A DNA stretch of 64,000 nt, from NCBI GenBank assembly GCA_964623885.1, contig CAZUVM010000004.1:11943-75942 (forward strand), written 5' to 3'. The position numbers and the translations under genes are program-made. The notes under the pieces are model-generated. The model worked only from the letters and a program-made list of their open reading frames with translations, was not told where the DNA came from and did no database searches. Below are positions 8,464 through 15,501 of the stretch, piece by piece. How positions within the stretch are numbered: the first letter of the stretch is position 1; each line of letters opens with the position of its first letter. The stretch is from CAZUVM01 sp964623885. Its GTDB lineage: Bacteria; Verrucomicrobiota; Verrucomicrobiia; Limisphaerales; UBA8199.

Positions 8464-8959
8464 TCATTCTACAAAAGCGACGTTGCTAGCCGAAAGATCT
8501 ACGAGATAAATCCCCATTTCCTCAAAGGCATCAGCGACGGCCCGCACAATTTTCCATCGGTCTGCGAAGATTTCCCGATGGTATGTCTCCCGTTCGCTCC
8601 ATACTTCTTCAGGAAAGTCTGGTCGCTTATCGAGAAAGGCACCGGCGAAATCGAGCACGAACGGGCGGGTGACAATGGTCATTTCTGATTGCGTGCAGAT
8701 CGTCATCGACGCGTATCAACTGAGGCACGTGGAAGCCGAGAACCTTGGTCACCTTTGCCTCCTGCAGGCGCCGATAGACATCACGCTCGCGTCTGTAGAA
8801 AGCTGGTTGATTGAGCGCCTTGACTGCAGAGCGATCTTCCTTGCCCTTACAGTAGGCTACGCGTACCATGCCGTGGATGCCAAAACCAAGCCGTTCACCG
8901 AGCCGCAGGTTGTACCGAGCGGCGTAAGCGACGGCGTTTGTGAGCGCAATGTCACTCAT
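8464..8959 (-). pseudogene. Frameshifted protein-kinase-like gene
   Basis: Two overlapping minus-strand frames make one plausible protein. The upstream frame (from 8959) has a glycine-rich loop-like GERLGFGIHGMVRVAY, a candidate VAIK-type lysine in SAVKAL and RDVYRRLQ. It is in frame only down to LIRVDDDLHAI near 8691, after which the continuation MTIVTRPFVLDFAGAFLD and GIYLVDLSASNVAFVE is in another frame, ending at 8464. Removing one A from GCAATCAGAAATG restores ...HAIEMTIV. The DLSASN segment resembles the catalytic-loop D...N of kinases. Either a real 1-bp insertion or an assembly error. Its start overlaps the 5' end of the plus-strand gene at 8949. Confidence 0.6.
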
Positions 8960-9209
8960 CGATTACCAATCTAACAGTTACTTCGGCCACTCTGCCGATG
9001 TGAGTATCACGCTGCACCTGAATGGAAATGCGATTCCAGTTGCCCAACTTGGTCCGGGCTTTCTGTTGCTTGATGCTCCGATTGACCATCCGCCTGGCGA
9101 TGCCAGCATCGTTTTGCGTGTCGACCAGAGTGAGCGGAGTTGGAGCGTCCGGCTGCCGGACGGCATCTCTGCCCACTGCGAGCGGGTTTTGATAGAGGGT
9201 AACTGCTGA
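8949..9209 (+). CDS. Small conserved-looking hypothetical protein
   Basis: From ATG 8949 the protein has 86 residues (GTG 8940 would add three). It reads as a compact beta-rich domain: DVSITLHLNGNAIPVAQLGP, then LLLDAPIDHPPGDASIVLRV and WSVRLPDGIS. There is no signal peptide or metal motif. I recall no named family. It is head-to-head with the kinase-like pseudogene, the two 5' ends overlapping by about 11 bp, which suggests one of the starts is misplaced or the two genes form a pair. Coding is supported by the regular beta-type hydrophobicity pattern; no function is assigned. Confidence 0.6.
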   Translation: MSLIDYQSNSYFGHSADVSITLHLNGNAIPVAQLGPGFLLLDAPIDHPPGDASIVLRVDQSERSWSVRLPDGISAHCERVLIEGNC

Positions 9210-9337
9210 TGCCGTGGCCTGGCCGGTTCGGTGGCGTGTCGTCGTGCACCAGTTGAATTCCCAGCCACTTCTGCACCGGCTCCATGTTGGTAAGGTCATG
9301 AGCGATTAGAACGATAAGATTACGTTCACCGAACCGC

Positions 9338-10033
9338 TTACCCTGGTGGACTGCCGGAGGTCTCATCCCACACAGGGCTGGTCTTCCAGTTGAAATGGAT
9401 CGCCAGGACGCGGAACAGGAAGGTTGCGCCAATGGTGATCAGCGCTGCCTGTGTGGCTTCCATGTTTACCTGCAAAGCCAGGATCACAAAAAGCAAGCAG
9501 CCCAGGACAACGGCCAGCACATAGAATTGGCCGGGCTTGAAAAACAGCGGCTCCTCCCGCACCAGCACGTCCCGCAGCAGGCCGCCGCCCACGGCATTGA
9601 CAACGCCAACCAGGATCGCCGCGGCGACACTCAGGTCCGCCCCGAGGGCCTTTTGAATTCCAACCACAGCATAGGCACCCAGGCCGAGAGCATCGAGCCA
9701 GGCAATCACCTTGTTGAATCGGATTACATGTTCACGCAACAGGAAATCAACCCCGGCAGCGGCGACAATGACCAGCACATAGCGCGAGTCTTTCGTGACT
9801 ACCGGTGGGCCTTGAGAAATGAAGATTCCGTCGCGAATCAGGCCGCCGCCTACGGCGGTGGCAAAAGCCAGGGCCAGCAGTCCGATCCAGTCGTAGCCGC
9901 GTTTCAAGGCCGCCAGCCCGCCGGTCAGGCCGAATAGGAAAGTCGCCGCCAAATCAATATAGATTGGAAGATCAAAATGACCTTTAAGCACAGATTCTAA
10001 GGCCGGTGAGTGTGACAGGGAACCATGCCTCAC
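9338..10033 (-). CDS. TRIC-type/UPF0126 (YicG-like) cation channel family membrane protein
   Basis: The 231-residue membrane protein (GTG start; GTG 9991 is an alternative giving 217 residues) carries the duplicated signature of the family: TAVGGGLIRDGIF in the first half and NAVGGGLLRDVLV in the second, each half having three helices plus a linking helix. The prokaryotic members are homotrimeric cation channels of the TRIC superfamily; physiological role in bacteria is poorly defined. It is divergent from exonuclease III. Confidence 0.88.
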   Translation of the reverse strand: MRHGSLSHSPALESVLKGHFDLPIYIDLAATFLFGLTGGLAALKRGYDWIGLLALAFATAVGGGLIRDGIFISQGPPVVTKDSRYVLVIVAAAGVDFLLREHVIRFNKVIAWLDALGLGAYAVVGIQKALGADLSVAAAILVGVVNAVGGGLLRDVLVREEPLFFKPGQFYVLAVVLGCLLFVILALQVNMEATQAALITIGATFLFRVLAIHFNWKTSPVWDETSGSPPG

Positions 10034-10114
10034 GCAACGATTGTCCCCCGCACGACCCGCGTGCTACTGTATTTTACCGCCGCCGCCGCACTGGTGAAGG
10101 CTTCGGAAGCTCGA

Positions 10115-10885
10115 ATGAAAATAGCTACATATAACGTGAACGGCATCCGCTCCCGTTTGCCCAATTTGCTGGAGTGGTTGCATCGTGAGGCGCCTGATGC
10201 AGTTTGCCTGCAAGAGTTGAAAGCGGCCGATGAAGCCTTTCCGGCGCTGACCATTCGCTCTGCAGGCTATAGTGCCGTTTGGAATGGACAAAAATCCTGG
10301 AACGGCGTGGCTATCCTGGCACGGAACTCACAGCCGATCGAAACCATGCGGAAGCTGCCTGGGGGTGATGATGACACACACAGCCGTTATATCGAAGCCA
10401 CAGTGAACGGCGTTCTGATAGGTTGCCTGTACCTGCCCAACGGCAATCCTCAACCAGGCCCAAAGTTCGACTACAAACTTGCCTGGTTTGAACGACTGAT
10501 TCGCCACGCCCAGACACTCATCGAAAGCGGTCAGCCGGTCGTTCTGGCCGGCGATTACAATGTGGTGCCCACTGACATTGACATCTATGACCCGCGCTCC
10601 TGGCGGAAGGACGCGTTACTCCAGCCGGAGACTCGCGACTGTTATCAGCGGCTCCTTCGGCAGGGCTGGACCGATGCCGTGCGGGATCGGCACCCGGACC
10701 AGCGCGTCTACACGTTTTGGGATTACTTTCGTCAACATTGGGAAAAAAACTCGGGGCTGCGGATCGATCATCTATTGTTAAACCCTCCCCTCAAGTCTCG
10801 CCTGATGGAGGCCGGTGTGGACACGTGGGTGCGGGGCCAAACTAACGCCAGCGATCACGCCCCCACCTGGGTTTGTTTGGAATAA
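10115..10885 (+). CDS. xth: Exodeoxyribonuclease III
   Basis: The protein starts at ATG 10115 (MKIATYNVNGIRSRLPN), as ExoIII proteins do; an upstream in-frame ATG at 10025 would add 30 atypical residues. Its 256 residues match the family length. Catalytic residues are visible: Glu34 in CLQELKA, Asp147 and Asn149 in LAGDYNVVPTDIDI, and His248 in NASDHAPTW. The enzyme is the apurinic/apyrimidinic endonuclease and 3'-exonuclease of base excision repair. It converges with the cytidylate kinase-like gene only 19 bp downstream. Confidence 0.95.
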   Translation: MKIATYNVNGIRSRLPNLLEWLHREAPDAVCLQELKAADEAFPALTIRSAGYSAVWNGQKSWNGVAILARNSQPIETMRKLPGGDDDTHSRYIEATVNGVLIGCLYLPNGNPQPGPKFDYKLAWFERLIRHAQTLIESGQPVVLAGDYNVVPTDIDIYDPRSWRKDALLQPETRDCYQRLLRQGWTDAVRDRHPDQRVYTFWDYFRQHWEKNSGLRIDHLLLNPPLKSRLMEAGVDTWVRGQTNASDHAPTWVCLE

Positions 10886-10904
10886 GATTCCCGATATATT
10901 CTGT

Positions 10905-11615
10905 TCAGCCGTTTCGAAAGTATCTTGCTGCGCCTTCGGCTATGAGGGTCGCCGAGTCATCGAAGGGAACGCGGTCGGTGTTGACCACAAAGTGGTAAAG
11001 CAAATCATCATCGATGCGGGCGTGGAAATTCGCTCTTACATAGCGCTCCCGCCCGCGGTCTTCTTTCTCGACGAACCTTGTCGCCGCCTCCGCCGAAAGG
11101 TTGTGGCTTGCCTGAATGCGGCGAATGCGGGTTTCCAACGAAGCCACCAGCCGGACGTGGAACACATGCGGCAACTGTGCGGTAACGACGGTTGCGCCAC
11201 GACCAATGAGAATCACATGGCCCACCTTGGCCAGGTGCTGCATGGTTTCGACCACGTGCGGCACAAGCACCCAGGACGGCGGACGCAAACCGAATAGATC
11301 ATCGAGTACATCATCCACATAAGACCGCTTGTCTTCGGGCATTTTCCGGGCCAGTTCCAGCGGCAAATGATGTTCCTGCAGCGCCCGCTCCACGAGTTGG
11401 CGATCCAGAACCGTCCAGGGCTGATCCGTGGTTGGATCGGTCTCGCGGAGCAGTCTGGCCACGCGCTCGCCGACTTCATGCGCGCCGGCCCCGGTTTGAT
11501 GGGAAATGGTGATGGCGGGTCCGGTCTGCCCAGCAAGGCTTTTCGCGGGAATTCCAGCCGCACCGGTGAACTGGCTCGCAACGAATGATCCCGATTTATC
11601 GATAGTCATTGGCAT
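10905..11615 (-). CDS. Cytidylate kinase-like family protein
   Basis: From ATG 11615 the protein has 236 residues (a TTG at 11633 is also in frame). A P-loop-like ITISHQTGAGAHEVGERVA lies near residue 37, followed by a DRQLVERAL segment, GHVILIGRGATVV, and VRLVASLETRIRRIQ with DRGRERYVRANF. This is the pattern of the cytidylate-kinase-2 group, which phosphorylates nucleotides or remains uncharacterised; the true substrate is unknown. The central WVLVPHVVETMQHLAK is typical. It stands alone on the minus strand. Confidence 0.8.
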   Translation of the reverse strand: MPMTIDKSGSFVASQFTGAAGIPAKSLAGQTGPAITISHQTGAGAHEVGERVARLLRETDPTTDQPWTVLDRQLVERALQEHHLPLELARKMPEDKRSYVDDVLDDLFGLRPPSWVLVPHVVETMQHLAKVGHVILIGRGATVVTAQLPHVFHVRLVASLETRIRRIQASHNLSAEAATRFVEKEDRGRERYVRANFHARIDDDLLYHFVVNTDRVPFDDSATLIAEGAARYFRNG

Positions 11616-11760
11616 AAATCCAAACGCCTCCAATTTCTTAACGCTCCAAAGTTAATATAACACCATTCGCGCCCCGCTGGCGCCGATTCCAAGTCAATGC
11701 ATAATCGCTGCATGAGAATCCAGCTTGCGCACGGCGGCCGTTTTGGATGAGCTTTCGCCA

Positions 11761-12399
11761 TCAAGGCCTCCGCCACCAATCGCTATGCAGCAGGCCCCAT
11801 TCGGATTCGACTCGGCGATGAAGCACGAAGCCGCAACTTTGCAGGAACGAATCCGGAGTGTGCAGTTGCCCCGCGGGCAGGCGGGTTACCACGCGGAAGA
11901 AAATATACATGAGCCAAAGAATCACCCGGCTGCGAATGCGGCGCAGCCCGGCTGCCGCAATTTGGAAATCAGCGATTAGCCAGTGCGCGTCCAGGACCGC
12001 GGCGGCCGCGAGCCGATCGATAAGGCACTGCAGTTGATCTTTGCGAAAGCAATCGAGGAAGAAATTCGTCGCGATAAGGTCGAAGGTTTTGATGGGCGGC
12101 GGCCAGTTCAAAAGGTCCGCGTGAATGAAATCCACCCGGCTGGCTGTGACTCCATTGCGTTGCAGGCAGCGCCGGGCCTTATCAAGCATCGGTCTGCTGG
12201 CATCCACGCAGACCACGCGCGCGCTTGGGAAACGGCGACAGCATTCCATGAGGAACCGTCCATGACCTTCGCCGGCTAGAAGAACATTTCGGATTTCCGG
12301 CACCGAGTCGATGAATCTGGTGCGGCAGCGCTGCAGTTTTTCTCCCGCCAGGACAAACTCCATCCAGCGGTAATGAGGCGCCAGCACATCAAAGCTCAT
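11761..12399 (-). CDS. Class I SAM-dependent methyltransferase
   Basis: The start chosen is ATG 12399 (MSFDVLAPHYRWMEFVLAG), giving 212 residues. A longer reading to 12588 only repeats the antisense of the preceding membrane gene. Motif I is NVLLAGEGHGRF and motif II is ARVVCVDASRPML, followed by VDFIHADLLNW and TFDLIATNFFLDCF, the usual Rossmann order. The substrate is unknown. It overlaps the upstream 130-residue membrane protein by 11 bp, so the two are translationally coupled. Confidence 0.85.
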   Translation of the reverse strand: MSFDVLAPHYRWMEFVLAGEKLQRCRTRFIDSVPEIRNVLLAGEGHGRFLMECCRRFPSARVVCVDASRPMLDKARRCLQRNGVTASRVDFIHADLLNWPPPIKTFDLIATNFFLDCFRKDQLQCLIDRLAAAAVLDAHWLIADFQIAAAGLRRIRSRVILWLMYIFFRVVTRLPAGQLHTPDSFLQSCGFVLHRRVESEWGLLHSDWWRRP

Positions 12400-12781
12400 T
12401 GGAGACAGGGCGCGGTAACCAGCGCTCACGATGCCACCACCAGCCCGCCACCAGAGCGCCGGCTGCATAGGCCAGCGCATCCAGAGGATCGCCGGTAGTG
12501 TGTGGCACAAACTTCGGGCCAATCCATTCGAACAGCAGCGACCAGAAAACCAGGTGAAAAAGGATTTCCGAAATTTGCGGCGGTGCATCGTGCAAGCGCA
12601 AGCCGAGTTTCCGGTGCAGCCAAAGGACGGGCGGCAGCGCGCACGGGATCAGCCAGCAATCGTTGAAGTGCGAGTGAAAGAACCCCGTGTGCAAATGAGG
12701 CTTCACCAGCCAGCGGTTGATGGCGTAAACAAAGCAACCCACGATGAAGAGCGGGTCGCGCATGTAACGGAAGCGATGCAC
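12389..12781 (-). CDS. Small polytopic membrane protein, unknown function
   Basis: The 130-residue protein (GTG 12781, or ATG 12763) has hydrophobic segments DPLFIVGCFVYAINRWLV, CWLIPCALPPVLWL, ILFHLVFWSLLFEWIG and LAYAAGALVAGWWWH, so about four membrane helices. It contains several His/Trp residues but no motif I recognise. It follows a 23-codon membrane peptide with a single base between stop and start, and overlaps the methyltransferase, so it is the middle of a three-gene operon driven from near 12871-12897. Confidence 0.6.
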   Translation of the reverse strand: MHRFRYMRDPLFIVGCFVYAINRWLVKPHLHTGFFHSHFNDCWLIPCALPPVLWLHRKLGLRLHDAPPQISEILFHLVFWSLLFEWIGPKFVPHTTGDPLDALAYAAGALVAGWWWHRERWLPRPVSNEL

Positions 12782-12782
12782 G

Positions 12783-12854
12783 TCAGAGCAGGTTCAGGAT
12801 AACCCAACCGGCGAGGGCGGCGATCAGGAATTTCAATAGAATGATTTTAAGCAT
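12783..12854 (-). CDS. Putative 23-residue membrane peptide
   Basis: ATG 12854 opens 23 codons (MLKIILLKFLIAALAGWVIL plus NLL) ending in TGA at 12783-12785, one base before the GTG of the next gene. Two lysines at the N-terminus and an uninterrupted hydrophobic stretch make a single membrane helix. It lies 17 nt downstream of a sigma70-like -10 box, with no clear Shine-Dalgarno. It could be a real small protein or a translational leader coupling the next gene. Confidence 0.4.
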   Translation of the reverse strand: MLKIILLKFLIAALAGWVILNLL

Positions 12855-12870
12855 CAGTCGGTCCTGGAAC

Positions 12871-12897
12871 ATTATATCGCAATACGATATATGTCAA
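12871..12897 (-). promoter_or_regulatory. Sigma70-like promoter overlapped by a perfect palindromic operator
   Basis: On the minus strand a -35 TTGACA (12897-12892) and a -10 TATAAT (12876-12871) are separated by 15 bp. Between and across them, 12873-12891 is a perfect inverted repeat: TATATCG, 5-bp spacer, CGATATA. A dimeric repressor bound there would block RNA polymerase. The stretch is AT-rich against GC-rich surroundings. The regulator is not identifiable; ArsR- or PadR-like factors are only candidates. Confidence 0.6.
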
Positions 12898-12906
12898 CGG
12901 CGTTGC

Positions 12907-13578
12907 TTACCACGGAATCACTTCTTTGTCGCGCCAGAACAGACCGGTTTTGTCCTGTGGGGCGTCCGCCGCTAGCCACACAATTCCAGCGGCACCCTCC
13001 TGAACCGAGCGTGGCGCGTTGGCTCCGCCCATTTCTGTGCGGCACCACCCGGGGCACACTGAATTGACCGCAATGCCTTTCTCCTTCAGTGCGGCAGCAA
13101 ACAGGCAGGTTATGGCATTAAGAGTGGTCTTGGAAGCCGCATAGGCCGGGGACCAGGTGCCCATATCGCTAAGTTGACCGGCCCCACTGGAAACATTGAT
13201 GATTCGGCCGGCCGAACTCTTGAACAGATGCGGCACAAAGGCTTGCGATACGCACAATGCCCCTAAAGCATTCGTCTCGATCGTCCGCGCGACTACTTCG
13301 GGCGAAATAGTCAAAACATCCTCATCGCGATCGGCGACCATGGCCGCATTGTTGATCAGCACATCAAGTTTCGTTACCGCTTTAGCGGCCCGGACGACGC
13401 TGGAATCGTCAGTGATGTTTATCTCCAGGAAAGATGCGTTGTTGAGTTTGGCTGCAGCCGCAGCTCCCTGCTTTTTCCTGCGCGCAGTCAGGACCACCTG
13501 CCAACCGCGGTCCGAAAGCTGCCGCGCCACTTCGAAACCCAAGCCGCGATAGGCTCCGGTGATAAGTGCTGTTTTCAT
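12907..13578 (-). CDS. SDR-family NAD(P)-dependent oxidoreductase
   Basis: A 223-residue classical short-chain dehydrogenase. The cofactor loop is TGAYRGLG (residues 7-14), VLTARRK suggests NADP preference, INNAA follows, NVSS supplies the catalytic serine and YAASK the Tyr-Lys pair; PGWCRTEMGG is the post-catalytic loop. The substrate is unknown; members with this carbonyl-reductase-like pattern reduce aldehydes and ketones. Its stop is 10 bp from the palindromic promoter of the next operon, so read-through into that operon is possible. Confidence 0.9.
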   Translation of the reverse strand: MKTALITGAYRGLGFEVARQLSDRGWQVVLTARRKKQGAAAAAKLNNASFLEINITDDSSVVRAAKAVTKLDVLINNAAMVADRDEDVLTISPEVVARTIETNALGALCVSQAFVPHLFKSSAGRIINVSSGAGQLSDMGTWSPAYAASKTTLNAITCLFAAALKEKGIAVNSVCPGWCRTEMGGANAPRSVQEGAAGIVWLAADAPQDKTGLFWRDKEVIPW

Positions 13579-13825
13579 TCACGCCGTGCTTTGCCCACAG
13601 TCATTCCGTGGACCTTAGCCGTGAACATTCCGTCGGAAATATGGAATTTCAACCGCGGATCAGGGCACCCCCAAACACATATCTCGACAATTACCTTAGA
13701 GGACTGACGCCAATGCTTCGGAGCGCGGAACGTCCCGGCCCGCCGCAGCCACGAGGCAGCGCCCAAATCAAGAATCTCCAAAGCGTTGGACGCCGGAACG
13801 TTTGTGGTGAACAATAGGGCTCACC

Positions 13826-14434
13826 ATGAAAATTGTACTCATTGGCGCCAGCGGCACGATTGGGCAGGCGATTGAGAAAGCACTTTCAGCCCGCTACCAG
13901 ATCGTGAAAGTCGGCAGAACGAAAGGTGAATTCCAGGTGGACCTTGCCTCCGCCGAGTCCATCAACAGCCTTTTTGAGAAGACGGCTCCTTTTGATGCGG
14001 TGGTCTGTGCCGCCGGAGCCGCGCGATTCGCGCCGTTAGACAAGCTTACGGACGAAGATTTTGCGTTCTCGCTGGCGAATAAACTCATGGGCCAGGTGAA
14101 CGTTGTGCGGCTGGGAACCAACCGCATGAATGATCGCGGCTCATTCACGCTCACCAGCGGAGTGCTTGCGTCGGAACCAATGCCGGGAAGCGCCGCCATT
14201 AGTCTGGTCAACGCCGGGTTGGAAGGATTTGCCCGCGCAGCGGCGTTGGAACTGCCACGCGGCATTCGGGTGAACGTCGTCAGCCCGCCCTGGGTAAGTG
14301 AAACTTTGCAACGCATGGGCAAAGACGCTTCCGCGGGCATGCCGGCGCAACAGGTCGCGGCAGCCTATGTAGAAGCGGTGGAAGGGCGTCGCAATGGCCA
14401 GGTGATCAGCGCGCGAGAATTCAAAACGAAGTGA
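13826..14434 (+). CDS. Short SDR-like oxidoreductase lacking the Tyr-x3-Lys pair
   Basis: The 202-residue Rossmann protein starts MKIVLIGASGTIGQAIEKAL, a clear TGxxGxxG-type loop, and has VGRT, VDLAS and VVCAAGAARFAPL in the usual SDR places. The catalytic region reads TLTSGVLA...SAAISLVNAGLEGF: the serine is plausible, but the Tyr and Lys of YxxxK are absent. This is seen in a subgroup of short (about 200 residue) SDR-like proteins. NAD(P) binding is likely; dehydrogenase activity is uncertain. The 247 bp upstream hold nothing I recognise. Confidence 0.8.
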   Translation: MKIVLIGASGTIGQAIEKALSARYQIVKVGRTKGEFQVDLASAESINSLFEKTAPFDAVVCAAGAARFAPLDKLTDEDFAFSLANKLMGQVNVVRLGTNRMNDRGSFTLTSGVLASEPMPGSAAISLVNAGLEGFARAAALELPRGIRVNVVSPPWVSETLQRMGKDASAGMPAQQVAAAYVEAVEGRRNGQVISAREFKTK

Positions 14435-14475
14435 ATGCGATCAACTTGTTCTTCTTTAACTAAGGCCTTTGTTGG

Positions 14476-14913
14476 TCACGGAATTTCGGCTTCCACCAGT
14501 TTTGCCAGCAGGATGAGTGATTCCTGCCAACCTAGATAGCAGGCTTCGGGCGGGATAGCTTCGGGCACGCCTTCCTGCACGACGTTCAATTCCGTCCCAA
14601 CCCCCACCTTCTTCAGAGTTACTGTAACCTGAAGTTCTCCGGGCAGATTCGGATCGTCAAATTTGTCCGTATAGCGGATGCGTTCGTGTGGAACCAGTTC
14701 GAGATACGTGCCGCCAAAGGAGTGGCTCTGGCCGGTAGTGAAATTGGTGAACGACATCTTGTGAGCGCCGCCGACCCGGGCCTCGAGCTGGTGGACTTTG
14801 CCCGTAAATCCATTCGGCGGCAGCCATTTCGACATGGCATCAGCATCCAGGAATGCTCGATACACTTTTTCGGGAGACGCGCGGAGCACGCGATGAAGCT
14901 GGATGGTACTCAT
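14476..14913 (-). CDS. SRPBCC-family (AHSA1/START-like) protein
   Basis: The 145-residue protein begins TIQLHRVLRASPEKVYRAFL and has KWLPPNGFTGKV, GGAHKMSFTNFTTGQSHSF and the C-terminal helix GWQESLILLAKLVEAE, the standard helix-grip fold of the AHSA1 group. Members bind hydrophobic ligands and are often encoded with an ArsR regulator; no such regulator is visible here. It follows the DUF1697 gene on the same strand after 10 bp and is probably co-transcribed. Confidence 0.88.
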   Translation of the reverse strand: MSTIQLHRVLRASPEKVYRAFLDADAMSKWLPPNGFTGKVHQLEARVGGAHKMSFTNFTTGQSHSFGGTYLELVPHERIRYTDKFDDPNLPGELQVTVTLKKVGVGTELNVVQEGVPEAIPPEACYLGWQESLILLAKLVEAEIP

Positions 14914-14923
14914 AATTGGAGAA

Positions 14924-15331
14924 TCACGTTCTTGAGCGCGATACGTCCGCTAGCTTTTTGCGAATGTCCAGTCGGCATCTTCCGGTTCGACTTGTTTCAG
15001 TCACCGGTTTCTGTTGCTTCAGGATTTGGAAAAGACGCTCCATGGTGTTCCAGTTTCGAGTAGTGGCCGAGCCGCCGAGGTGCTTCTCAACGCGACCCAA
15101 AAATTTGATCGTGTCCATCGCCCTGCAGATCATCACTTCAGTTTCGAAGGGCAGCCGCCGGCACAACTCTCGACGAAGCTCCGCCTGGCTAATCGGCTTT
15201 TGCACCACAAAGGTTCCCGCCGCTCCAACATTCACAATGCCGAAGCCAGCCATCTCGCTGGCCAGCACACTCGGACGAAACGTCCTGTGCCCGCCCACAT
15301 TCACGCCTCTTAGAAATACAACGCAGGCCAT
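14924..15331 (-). CDS. DUF1697-family protein with apparent internal deletion
   Basis: The first ~75 residues (CVVFLRGVNVGGHRTFRPSV, NVGAAGTFVV, LRRELCRRLPFETEVMICRA) and the motif ATTRNWNT near residue 108 are diagnostic of DUF1697. In the relatives I recall the two blocks are separated by about 100 residues including a conserved central strand region. Here TIKFLGRVEKHLGG joins them directly, so some 70 residues appear to be missing in frame. The product may be non-functional. The tail after the motif is Arg/Lys-rich and not family-like. Confidence 0.7.
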   Translation of the reverse strand: MACVVFLRGVNVGGHRTFRPSVLASEMAGFGIVNVGAAGTFVVQKPISQAELRRELCRRLPFETEVMICRAMDTIKFLGRVEKHLGGSATTRNWNTMERLFQILKQQKPVTETSRTGRCRLDIRKKLADVSRSRT

Positions 15332-15501
15332 AGGTTGGCTTTGATAAATGACCGCATTTTTGTGCGGTTGGCTTCAGGACAGGCCAAAACTACCATTTTG
15401 AAATGGTAAACACCGGAGCCGGCGGTACATGCATGAAGTTGGCTCAAGCGCATTTGTATCCAAGGTGAACCGAGAACCTTCTGCAAAGCAAGAACTGACC
15501 C

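Noticed and set aside
9210..9337. Minus-strand frame with NLIVLIAHDLTNMEPVQKWL near 9250-9320.
   Set aside because: It looks protein-like but has no good start, is interrupted and matches no family I know; possibly a gene remnant, not reported as a feature.
12389..12588. Longer start for the methyltransferase that would extend to 12588.
   Set aside because: The extra residues are antisense-frame readings of the overlapping membrane-protein gene, and the Rossmann protein starts naturally at 12399.
13579..13825. Minus-strand frame of 79 codons between the two SDR genes.
   Set aside because: No motif, signal or ribosome site, and the composition is not protein-like; treated as intergenic.
15351..15368. 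ACCGCA-TTTTTG-TGCGGT hairpin upstream of the pullulanase gene as a terminator.
   Set aside because: The stem is only 6 bp and lacks a following U-tract on either strand.
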